DNA from: Clostridiales bacterium
GTDB taxonomy: Bacteria > Bacillota > Clostridia > Christensenellales > CAG-138
DNA length: 64,000 nucleotides
Direction of reading: 5' to 3'
Assembly: GCA_004558525.1 (NCBI GenBank)
Contig: SFCQ01000006.1
Span: 1-64,000 of the forward strand
Position 1 is the first letter of the stretch; each line of letters opens with the position of its first letter. A model generated the notes under the pieces. It made no database searches and was not told where the DNA came from. It saw nothing but the letters and a program-made list of their open reading frames with translations. A program made the position numbers and the translations under genes. This document shows, one piece after another, positions 32,890 through 40,784 of this stretch.

Positions 32890-34830
32890 TCAACTCTCGC
32901 CGTTTAGCGTGTTGCCGGTAAAAAGCTCATATGTTGAGCGCACAACGCTGCCAAGCGTCTCCCTGTCCGTATAGCATATATAGAGCATGTCGTTCCTTGC
33001 GGAGGGCATTACGGACATGCTTGTAAGATCTGCAACTTCCCTGCTGACGCCCGTTGAAAGCTCATATACCCATAACGTATACGGATACTCATTCGTTTCG
33101 TCGGAAGCTTCGGCAGTTTCATCGCTGTCGCCGGAAAGCTTGTTTTCGAAATAGTATACCCTTGTCCCGTCAAGCGACCAGAAGAAGCTGTACACGCTAA
33201 AATCGCCGGTTATCCTTTTAACCTCTCCGCTTTGCATATCCTTTACGGCGAATACGGCGCTTTGCTCGCCCGCCGCATCGCCAGTGCTTTGGGTGTAAGC
33301 CATATATCTGCCGTCAGCGCTTATGCGGAACCTATCCCCCTTTATAAACTCCCTTCTCAGGCCGCCCTCAGGTTTTATCCGATATATCATGCCCTGGTTT
33401 TCCATAGTGATTTCGCAGAAGTATACCTCGCCGTCTACAAAGCCTATCGAGCCTTCATCGCAGCCTTTCTTGTCAACGTCCGTATGGCGCTTGTTCTCCG
33501 TAGGCACGTTGAAATCGTATTGATGCACGGATATATCGCTTGAGCCGCTTATTGAAAACAGCCTGCCGCCCATGCTGTCCCAGCAATATGTGCTTATCGT
33601 ATCGCCAAAGCCTACGGCGGAAAGGTCGGTTATAAGGTCATGCGAATCGACGTCGAACACATAAAGATGAGCGCTTTCGCCCGCCATTTCAAGCACCGCA
33701 AGCTTCCTTCCATCCGGGGAATATGAAGCCGAGGCTATCTGCTCAAATTCGTGATTCGAAAAGTCCTTGCTCGTCCCGTCAGGCCCCATTATCATCAGCT
33801 TTTCATATTCAAACAGGCTCCCGCCGTCGCCATATTCCTTTACTCTGTATGAATACAGGCAGGAGCTTTTATCCGGCGTTACGGAAAGGAACAGGCCGCC
33901 CGGGATAGCGATATTGCCCTTTTGGGGCGTTGAATTTATGCTGTATGGCATTATTTCATACGCCGCCTGAAACTCCATATCCTTGCTGTAATGCGGCAAT
34001 TCACCGTTTTTAAGCTTTATAACGCTCCACTGTGCGCTTACGGGATTCTCTTGTTCGGCCAAAAGCTTCTGCATCAGCCTTTCGGCCTCTTCTTTTGATA
34101 CGAGTCCCCTTGAGATAAGCATTATGGTATTCAGGTCGGAAGCAAGCGTGGGCGCCATATCGTCGCCGCACTTTAGCTCTCCGCTCCTGTACATGTCAAA
34201 TGCGTTTGCCAGCACATAATAAGCTTCGCCCGCGGCCGCTTTTTCGGCGTTTGTAACGTCTATTGCCGCATATTCGTCCTCTTTTGAAGTTTCTTCCGGA
34301 ATCATGTTCTTTATGACCGGCCTAAGCGTTATGCTGAGCTTGCCGGAGTTTTCTTCCGCTTTATACACCGCCTCTGAGCTTAGTTGGAAATAAAGCGCAT
34401 ATGCGCCCGTTTCCTCGCTTGACACGGTAAAGCTGCCGCATACTGCGCCTTTGCCGAGTTTGGTATCCTTATGTAGATAGTCGGTATAATCAAGATTGCC
34501 AATCTCCACCTTAAGCCTGAACGGTTCGCCCAATAGGGTTATTTTATAGTCAGGCAGCGTCCTAAGCTCCATCTCGTTCTCGCCTTTGTATATCGCGCTG
34601 CCCATGCAGAAATCAAGCGTTATCCTTGTGTCTCCATCAGCTTCTTCAAGGCTTATGGAGCGCAGATTCGCCTTTTCAAGCGGTGCGCCGCCGGATACCG
34701 TATCGCCAGTAAAGCCTTCATATGATATATTCGGCGCGTCCAATATATCCGCATCTTTTCCCTTTGAGCAGGCAAAAAGGCTTATGAGCATTATTATAGC
34801 TAATGTTAAGGCTAATATATATTTGCGCAT
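32890..34830 (-). CDS. Lipoprotein with C-terminal beta-propeller-like repeats
   Basis: A 646-residue secreted lipoprotein: basic start MRKYILAL, hydrophobic core, lipobox LFAC with Cys at 20. An N-terminal beta-rich section (about 45-170) follows, with a helical middle (about 180-260). The C-terminal half contains TolB/WD40-like strands such as YSPDGRKLAVLEM, YCWDSMGGRLFSISG and FSVYSFFWSLDGTRVYYF. ATG 34830 has AAGGAG upstream; a longer frame to 34878 would bury the signal peptide. It diverges from the zinc-ribbon membrane protein at 35006. Function is unknown; a surface sensor or envelope scaffold is possible. Confidence 0.75.
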   Translation of the reverse strand: MRKYILALTLAIIMLISLFACSKGKDADILDAPNISYEGFTGDTVSGGAPLEKANLRSISLEEADGDTRITLDFCMGSAIYKGENEMELRTLPDYKITLLGEPFRLKVEIGNLDYTDYLHKDTKLGKGAVCGSFTVSSEETGAYALYFQLSSEAVYKAEENSGKLSITLRPVIKNMIPEETSKEDEYAAIDVTNAEKAAAGEAYYVLANAFDMYRSGELKCGDDMAPTLASDLNTIMLISRGLVSKEEAERLMQKLLAEQENPVSAQWSVIKLKNGELPHYSKDMEFQAAYEIMPYSINSTPQKGNIAIPGGLFLSVTPDKSSCLYSYRVKEYGDGGSLFEYEKLMIMGPDGTSKDFSNHEFEQIASASYSPDGRKLAVLEMAGESAHLYVFDVDSHDLITDLSAVGFGDTISTYCWDSMGGRLFSISGSSDISVHQYDFNVPTENKRHTDVDKKGCDEGSIGFVDGEVYFCEITMENQGMIYRIKPEGGLRREFIKGDRFRISADGRYMAYTQSTGDAAGEQSAVFAVKDMQSGEVKRITGDFSVYSFFWSLDGTRVYYFENKLSGDSDETAEASDETNEYPYTLWVYELSTGVSREVADLTSMSVMPSARNDMLYICYTDRETLGSVVRSTYELFTGNTLNGES

Positions 34831-34936
34831 GCGTAAGCTCCTTATAGTAATGGCTTCATTATAACCTATAAGCCACAAAAAATAAACAAAGCCGCGTTAT
34901 TTAATATATTGTTTTCAAATCAGCTCGTTAAAAGGC

Positions 34937-34965
34937 TTTGCATGGGTTGAGTAATTTGCTATAAT
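34937..34965 (+). promoter_or_regulatory. Predicted promoter of the 35006 gene
   Basis: TTTGCA at 34937-34942, a 17-bp spacer and a perfect TATAAT at 34960-34965, 40 bp upstream of the ATG. Confidence 0.55.
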
Positions 34966-35005
34966 AAATAAACTGTTGAGTATTCCTATTCAGGAGGATT
35001 TAGCT

Positions 35006-36961
35006 ATGAAATGCAAGGTATGCGGAGCATACAACGAAGATTATCTTGAATACTGCGAAAAATGTGCGGCTCCGCTGACCGCCGACGAGGAGCCGGCCGC
35101 GGCGCAAAATGCTGACCAGGAGCAGGCGAACGGGCAGGATTATCAATCCTATGTCGCCTCCACCGGCGAGACGCCTCCGGCATGGGGCTTTGTTAAGGCT
35201 CCCAACTGGCCGAAGCCAGATTTTGACGCAAATACAGTAAGCGAAGAGGACATTCCGGAGGGTTACACGCCGCGCTTTAATCCGCGTCCGGCAAACGCCG
35301 TACAGCATAGGGTTCCAGCCGCCGCTGCCAATGACGACTCCGCCTTTACGAACAACGTCCGTCCTCATGCTGTTGAAAAAACGGACAGGCAGCGCACAGC
35401 CGTTCAGCCCAGCAGGCACAAAGCAGTAAGCGTTAAGCCGGCAGCCCCCATTGCCGCAGCGTCATACGGTTACAGCGCAGATGAATCCGTATCTCCCGTG
35501 CGCACGAGCAAAAGTAAGCCTGTTAAGGTATCAAAGCCAAGTGATGACGATTTTGACGATTACAGCTACGATGATTATGACGACGATAAGCCGATAGCGC
35601 GTTCAAGGAAAAAGCGCACTTCTTCCGGCAGCAAAAAGAATCTCGCGTTCGTTGCGGCCGCTGTTGTGCTTGTTGCGCTTATAGTTGTGCTTGGATTCGT
35701 TTATGTTAAGAAGGTACACGGCGGCGATTTCTCCAAGTTCATCAGCTGCACATTCGGCGGCGACCCTATAACCCGCACGCCTACCATAGAGAGCACCACA
35801 ACAAGCGAGGGCGCGCCTGCCTATCTTATCAACGTATACGCCAAGCGCAACTATACCGTGCGTTACAGCAACGGCGATATACAGCTTGAGCGCACCATAA
35901 ACAAGAACCAGCACTATATACCGTTTGTAGTTCCTCAGTCCATACTTGTTCCGGACGAGCCGCTCGACGTATCGCAATACACCGTAAAGCCGGACTTCTT
36001 TACCGTAATCAGCCCTTCCGGCAAGGAGACTAAGCTCGAGATAGATCAGCAGATCGTTATCGATGTTCCTTCTATCGAGCTTAACGTGACCGAGCCAAGC
36101 GTTGCAAATTTCACCGTTGAATCGCCTGTTGTGCCTATAGCCGGTTCTGTAAGCGACAACACCGTTGGCGTATTCGTTGGCGAGAATCAGATAGCCATTG
36201 ACGAAAGCGGCAACTTCTCCACAACATATACGCTCCCTGCTGAAGGAGTCAACACGATAGTCATCGAGGCTCGCAAAAACGGCTACAAGACTGCTTCCGT
36301 AACGTTTAACGCAACATACGGCGGCGCGGGTTCGACCGGCAACAGCAATACCAGCAATCCAGACGGTCAGCCCTCTAACACACAGCCCCCTGCCGGCAAC
36401 GTTACGTTCAGCGTAAACAGCGATGTAAAGCGCATTGGCACAGCATCCACCATGAGTGTGAGCGGCACGATGGAGTCAGGAGCATCCATAAGCGTTTCCG
36501 GCGTTGAGCTTGAAGGCGCCGTAACGCAGGATTCAAACGCCGGCACTTTCAGTTTTACCGTAAAGACCGCCAAGGTCGGTGTTTATGAGGCTGTTATAAC
36601 CGCCACCAAGGGCGACGCCGCAAGGACCTCCACCGTTTATCTCGAGCACCAGCCCGACAAGGATGCCTATATTAAGGGCGTACACAAGATGAACTACGAA
36701 AAGATCAAGCAGTATCCTACACATGAGCAGGGCTATAAGATCGTCGGCAAGGTCACTGAGGTCATACAATCCACGCCTTATGTAAAGGCCAGGATACAGA
36801 CGAGCGATGGCGACATGATATTCTACTATTACAGCGGAGTAGCAGCCATAGAAGTAGGCGACGGCAAGACCTATGAGCTGTACGGCGATCCATATGGCAC
36901 CGACGATGCAAGCGGCCTGCCTCAGCTCCACGCATGGTTTGTACTTAAGCGCGCAAGCTGA
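35006..36961 (+). CDS. Zinc-ribbon, single-TM protein with extracellular Ig-like domains
   Basis: A 651-residue protein. It opens with a zinc ribbon (MKCKVCGAYNEDYLEYCEKC, two CxxC pairs). A disordered Pro/Ala/Asp-rich stretch to about 195 follows, then basic residues and one membrane helix (LAFVAAAVVLVALIVVLGF, about 213-234). The rest is predicted outside: beta-sandwich units (about 335-440), a Gly/Asn/Ser/Pro linker (GGAGSTGNSNTSNPDGQPS), another Ig-like unit and a final OB-like domain (YKIVGKVTEVIQSTPYVKAR). Inward zinc ribbon and outward adhesion-like domains suggest a transmembrane signal or anchor. AGGAGG precedes ATG 35006. A strong terminator follows. Confidence 0.75.
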   Translation: MKCKVCGAYNEDYLEYCEKCAAPLTADEEPAAAQNADQEQANGQDYQSYVASTGETPPAWGFVKAPNWPKPDFDANTVSEEDIPEGYTPRFNPRPANAVQHRVPAAAANDDSAFTNNVRPHAVEKTDRQRTAVQPSRHKAVSVKPAAPIAAASYGYSADESVSPVRTSKSKPVKVSKPSDDDFDDYSYDDYDDDKPIARSRKKRTSSGSKKNLAFVAAAVVLVALIVVLGFVYVKKVHGGDFSKFISCTFGGDPITRTPTIESTTTSEGAPAYLINVYAKRNYTVRYSNGDIQLERTINKNQHYIPFVVPQSILVPDEPLDVSQYTVKPDFFTVISPSGKETKLEIDQQIVIDVPSIELNVTEPSVANFTVESPVVPIAGSVSDNTVGVFVGENQIAIDESGNFSTTYTLPAEGVNTIVIEARKNGYKTASVTFNATYGGAGSTGNSNTSNPDGQPSNTQPPAGNVTFSVNSDVKRIGTASTMSVSGTMESGASISVSGVELEGAVTQDSNAGTFSFTVKTAKVGVYEAVITATKGDAARTSTVYLEHQPDKDAYIKGVHKMNYEKIKQYPTHEQGYKIVGKVTEVIQSTPYVKARIQTSDGDMIFYYYSGVAAIEVGDGKTYELYGDPYGTDDASGLPQLHAWFVLKRAS

Positions 36962-36977
36962 TAACAAAGCTATCGTA

Positions 36978-37008
36978 GGGCGGCATTATGCCGCCCTTAG
37001 CTTTTATT
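36978..37008 (+). terminator. Terminator of the zinc-ribbon gene
   Basis: GGGCGGCA (36978-36985), loop TTA, TGCCGCCC (36989-36996), then TTAGCTTTTATTT. The perfect GC stem lies 17 bases after the stop. Confidence 0.75.
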
Positions 37009-37044
37009 TGAACCCTATCTCATATGATTGAAAGGACGGTATGT

Positions 37045-38376
37045 ATGCGAAACGAGCAGCAGGTATTTGACGCTATATTTCATATGATCAGCGACTGCGA
37101 CAACATACGGGCAGCATACATGAACGGCTCAAGAGCAAACCCGAATGCAGCAAAAGACGAGCTGCACGATTATGACATAGCCTTCTCGGTTAAGGACATC
37201 AAGCCCTTTGTTAACGACCGTTCATGGCTTGAACGGCTTGGCGAAGTCGCCATAATGCAGGAGCCGGACAGGATAGACAAGGCTTTGGGCGAAAATGTAG
37301 ATATTGATAAGAGCTACACGTTTCTTATACTGTTTAAGGACTGGGTAAGGATAGACCTGCATATAGAGCTTACGGATATTACAAAGCTTACTTATGGCAG
37401 CGACAGCCTTACCATACCGCTTATAGATAAAGACGGCATATTGAAGCCTATAGCGTCTTCAAGCGACGCTACATACAGGGTAAAAGCGCCAACCGAGGAA
37501 TTATACTCCGGCTGCTGTAACGAGTTTTTCTGGTGCCTTAACAACATGGCAAAAGGCATAGCAAGAAAGCAGCTTCCATACGCCATGTTCATGTATAACT
37601 CAATAGTACACCCTATGCTCATAAAGCTGATGTGCTGGCGCTGCTCAATGGAGCATGGCTTTGATATTTCGCTTGGCATCAGCGGTAAATACCTTGAAAA
37701 GTATCTTCCAGATAAAGAGTTTGATATGCTCAAGGCAACTTATCCATCCGGAAGCTACGACGAGCTTTGGCGTGCCGCAGATGCAGCAATAACGCTGTTT
37801 TCATACGAAGCAAAGCTCGTTGCCGGCAGACTCGGCTTTGAGTACAATGAAGCTTGGGAAAACGCTATTAAAGACTACATGGCGTACATAAAGGCGCACT
37901 ATCCGCTTAAAGGCGGCATGCTCGTGCGCAATTTAACGGAGGCAGACAAAATAGAGATATGCTCCTGGCGCTATCCCGGCGAATACAGCATATATAATTT
38001 GCCTCCATACGAAGAAATGGCAAAAAGCAAGCGCGGATTTGCCGACCCTTGCAAAGCTAAAAACTATTATGGCTTTATTGACAGCGGTGTTTTAGTGGGC
38101 TTTGTAAACATACTCGAAGAAGAAAAAGAAGTATTTATAGGCATTGGAATAAAGCCCGAACTGTGCGATAAGCATTACGGCCGCAGAATACTTGATGAAG
38201 CGTACAAAATATCAAAGAAGCTCTATCCCGGCAAGCCGCTCTATCTTGAAGTGAGGACATGGAACAAAAGGGCCGTAAAGTGTTATCAAAGCGCAGGCTA
38301 CACAACAGACGGCGAACCATATGAGCTTACCACATCTATAGGCAGGGGCGAGTTTTATAGAATGGTAAAAAAATAA
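37045..38376 (+). CDS. ANT(6)-like nucleotidyltransferase fused to a GNAT acetyltransferase
   Basis: A 443-residue two-domain protein. Residues 1 to about 290 match aminoglycoside 6-adenylyltransferases: MNGSRANPNAAKDELHDYDI holds the GSR and DxD nucleotidyltransferase motif, and RIDLHIELTDI supplies the third acidic residue. ANT(6) enzymes adenylylate streptomycin. From about 291 a GNAT fold follows (LVRNLTEADKIEICSWRYPG; acetyl-CoA loop ELCDKHYGRRILDEA; EVRTWNKRAVKCYQSAGY). Start ATG 37045 has AAAGGA eight bases upstream. Ile codons are mostly ATA as in neighbours, so it is not a recent arrival. Resistance or another small-molecule target are both possible; the fusion is the notable point. 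Confidence 0.85.
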   Translation: MRNEQQVFDAIFHMISDCDNIRAAYMNGSRANPNAAKDELHDYDIAFSVKDIKPFVNDRSWLERLGEVAIMQEPDRIDKALGENVDIDKSYTFLILFKDWVRIDLHIELTDITKLTYGSDSLTIPLIDKDGILKPIASSSDATYRVKAPTEELYSGCCNEFFWCLNNMAKGIARKQLPYAMFMYNSIVHPMLIKLMCWRCSMEHGFDISLGISGKYLEKYLPDKEFDMLKATYPSGSYDELWRAADAAITLFSYEAKLVAGRLGFEYNEAWENAIKDYMAYIKAHYPLKGGMLVRNLTEADKIEICSWRYPGEYSIYNLPPYEEMAKSKRGFADPCKAKNYYGFIDSGVLVGFVNILEEEKEVFIGIGIKPELCDKHYGRRILDEAYKISKKLYPGKPLYLEVRTWNKRAVKCYQSAGYTTDGEPYELTTSIGRGEFYRMVKK

Positions 38377-38398
38377 AGTAAACCAGTAAAAGAATACT

Positions 38399-39080
38399 TT
38401 ATGTGCGGCTGGTGGATCTTTGAGCATAAGGTTTTTTCCTCCACAAAATCAACGTATAAGCAAGTGCAATTACCGTCATGACTATCGCCATGGGGTTTGA
38501 TACTTTACCACAGCAGCCTCATTTGCAAAAGCGCTCAGGGCGTTCACAACACTGTGCGTAATAATACAAGGCCACAAGCTTCCGCCTTTATGGAATATGG
38601 TCACAAAGAGAAAGCCGATCGCAGCGGCATAGACGACCTGGCATATGTTGGCAATCAATTCCATTCCACGCCCATTAAACAGATTAACAATATGCCCTAT
38701 TCCAAACAGAATACTGGTAACTATAATGGCAGTTTTAACGTTGCATTGCACATAGCGTTAAACAGCAGTCCCCTGAAAATCAATTCCTCAAGGAAGCCAA
38801 CAAGAAGCATACTTCCAACGTAGCATATGGTATCTGCAACAGGCATGTTCATCTGAACGCCAAACCATATGTTGACAGAGGCCAGAGCGATCAGCGGGAG
38901 ATAGTATAAGAAACGGGCTGCAGGATATTCGGGTTTACACAATCCATAATATCTGTTCAGACCATTACTCTTGATAAACAAGAGCAGATACAGTGAAAGA
39001 ATAATATCAAAGGCCAGCGTAATCAGCTTGGTAACGCCAATATTATCAGATATAATGTCGGCAACGCTGCTGCCAGCCAC
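38399..39080 (-). pseudogene. Broken CPBP (CAAX-like) membrane protease gene
   Basis: Read in pieces, this is a CPBP-family intramembrane protease: GFLEELIFRGLLF (the EExxxR motif) in the first piece, FGIGHIVNL in the second and the closing membrane helix MAIVMTVIALAYTLILW in the third. One frameshift lies near 38745-38750, where five bases replace an expected six before the segment NVKTAII. Another lies near 38493-38500 in a CCCC run. The 5' end is missing too: a stop lies three codons before the GTG and the dispersed repeat begins at 39091. Codon use (ATT, TTG, GGA) differs from neighbours. Three defects argue against a sequencing error alone. Confidence 0.8.
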
Positions 39081-39090
39081 ATATAGTATT

Positions 39091-39291
39091 CAGTCTGTCA
39101 AAAAAGTGGCTGGTTGCCACTTTTTTGAGTTTTTTCGGGTTTCGCCTCTCGCATTCGCTCCCGGACGGCAAAACCCGAAAGGTACGAAAACCCAAAGGTT
39201 TTCATCCGTTCTGACGTGCATGCCGTCAGAGCCGGAATAAAGCTTAAGGGGCAGCCGCCCCTTAACAACCCCAGGGTTTATCGACAGGCTG
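39091..39291 (-). repeat. Dispersed hairpin repeat, copy C
   Basis: A 201-bp element in opposite orientation to 1599-1942. It has near-perfect 9-bp terminal inverted repeats: CAGTCTGTC at 39091-39099 against GACAGGCTG at 39283-39291. Inside lie five stems, among them AAAAAAGTGG/CCACTTTTTT, CGGGTTTTGCC/GGCGAAACCCG (short mismatches), AAAACC/GGTTTT, TCTGACG/CGTCAGA and TTAAGGGGC/GCCCCTTAA. No open frame of note. It abuts the truncated 5' end of the protease pseudogene. A small non-autonomous mobile element or a structured RNA are the two readings. Confidence 0.8.
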
Positions 39292-39365
39292 ATCTCCCAG
39301 GGATTCTTTTTCCTGCGTTTATCACGAATAGAGTATATCACAAAAAACTGTTTCATTCAGCTCTA

Positions 39366-39836
39366 TCAATTTCTCGAGCACTTTTCGGCATCCATGGCAA
39401 GGACGAACATAAGAACGCACAGGGCGTTATCATTTTGCACTATGTCCAGCGAGTATGTGTCCGTCCAGTTAAAAAGCTCCTTTGATATCGTGGCCACGCG
39501 TCCTCCTAAGCTGTCCAATATAGAATAATCCCATTCAAAAAAGTTACCTTCAACATGCCAGCCGTTAAAATCAATGCTGTACTTTGGCTTAAAGAAGCTA
39601 AGCTCCTTGCTTATGCAGCCGATATAGCTTTGGCCAAGATATATCTCAAATTTGGGAAAAAATGTGAATACGCGCTCCTTTACCGTGCCGGCCTCATTTC
39701 CGTTAGCGTCAAATATCTTAAGGCAATGGCCCCAGGAAAGCTGACCCTTAACAACATACACGATGTTTCCTGACTCGTCGTATATATCATAGCTGTCAAA
39801 CCAAGAAAAGAAGCGCTGCTTGAATAAAAGCTTCAT
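39366..39836 (-). CDS. LURP-one-related / Tubby-like C-terminal fold protein
   Basis: A 156-residue beta-rich protein of the YxjI/LURP-one-like family: an opening FKQRFFSWFDSYDIYDESG, then repeating strand pairs such as VVKGQLSWGHCLKIFDANG, FTFFPKFEIYLGQ and WHVEGNFFEWDYSILD. The family shares the Tubby fold and may bind phospholipids, but no activity is known. No signal peptide; one hydrophobic stretch near the C-terminus (ALCVLMFVLAM). ATG 39836 is preferred over the adjoining TTG; GGAG lies eight bases upstream. It lies just downstream of ftsY. Confidence 0.72.
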   Translation of the reverse strand: MKLLFKQRFFSWFDSYDIYDESGNIVYVVKGQLSWGHCLKIFDANGNEAGTVKERVFTFFPKFEIYLGQSYIGCISKELSFFKPKYSIDFNGWHVEGNFFEWDYSILDSLGGRVATISKELFNWTDTYSLDIVQNDNALCVLMFVLAMDAEKCSRN

Positions 39837-39868
39837 CAATGTATCTCCGCTTAGATATCTGCAATATC

Positions 39869-40774
39869 TTATATCAGAGCTTCGGCAAAAGCATCGGCGT
39901 CAAACGGCCTGAGGTCGTCTATGCCCTCCCCAACGCCTATAAAGCGCACGGGCAGCCCAAGCTCCTTCTTTATGGAAACGGCCATACCGCCCTTTGCCGT
40001 GCCGTCAAGTTTTGTTATTATAACTCCCGTAAGTCCGGTGCTTTCACCAAACGCCCTCGCCTGCGCTATGGCGTTCTGGCCGGTAGTAGCATCAAGTACA
40101 AGCAGGGACTCAACAGGTGTATTTGGCAGCTCGCGGTCAAGTACGCGCCTTATCTTTTCAAGCTCATTCATCAGGTTTTTCTTATTATGCAGCCTTCCTG
40201 CGGTGTCACACAGCAGAATGTCGCGCTTCCTTGCCTTGAAGCTTGCCGCCGCGTCAAACACAACGGCCGCCGGATCTGCGCCTTCGCCGTGCTTGACTAT
40301 CTGCACCCCGCTGCGCTCGGCCCAAACCGTAAGCTGCTCCGCCGCAGCAGCCCTGAATGTATCCGCCGCGGCCATCATCGGCTGCCTGCCATTAGATACA
40401 TAGTATGCCGCAAGCTTGCCGATAGAAGTGGTTTTGCCAACCCCGTTTACTCCGACTATCAGCAGAACAGCTTCGCCATTGTCCGCGGCAAACTCCGTGT
40501 CAGGCCTCATTTCGTCCGCCACTATGCGCCTCAGCTCGTTTCTTGCTTCATCACGGGTCTTTATGTCTTTTTCATCCAGAGCTTCACGAAGGGCCTCTAT
40601 GAGCCTCTCAGCGGTATCCATTCCCATGTCCGCCACTATCATTGCTTCCTCAAGCTCTTCGTAGAATTCCCCGTTTACCCTGTCTCCTCCGGAGAATATG
40701 GCGCTGAGCATGCCATCTCCGGCTTTGCTCAGGCTTTTCTTCAGTTTTTCAAAGAATCCCATCTTCTTTTCCAT
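39869..40774 (-). CDS. ftsY: Signal recognition particle receptor FtsY
   Basis: SRP-docking GTPase that brings ribosomes to the membrane. The compact 301-residue form lacks the long acidic N-terminal domain of enterobacteria. NG-domain motifs: GVNGVGKTTSIGKLA near 108, the insertion-box DTFRAAAAEQL, DTAGRLHNKKNLMNEL and TKLDGTAKGGM. GGAG precedes the ATG. It starts ten bases after the smc stop, as in many Firmicutes (rnc-smc-ftsY). Confidence 0.97.
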   Translation of the reverse strand: MEKKMGFFEKLKKSLSKAGDGMLSAIFSGGDRVNGEFYEELEEAMIVADMGMDTAERLIEALREALDEKDIKTRDEARNELRRIVADEMRPDTEFAADNGEAVLLIVGVNGVGKTTSIGKLAAYYVSNGRQPMMAAADTFRAAAAEQLTVWAERSGVQIVKHGEGADPAAVVFDAAASFKARKRDILLCDTAGRLHNKKNLMNELEKIRRVLDRELPNTPVESLLVLDATTGQNAIAQARAFGESTGLTGVIITKLDGTAKGGMAVSIKKELGLPVRFIGVGEGIDDLRPFDADAFAEALI

Positions 40775-40784
40775 ATTTTTCTCC

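Noticed and set aside
39090..39356. 88-codon frame in repeat copy C
   Set aside because: Same repeat-derived sequence as at 1645-1980.
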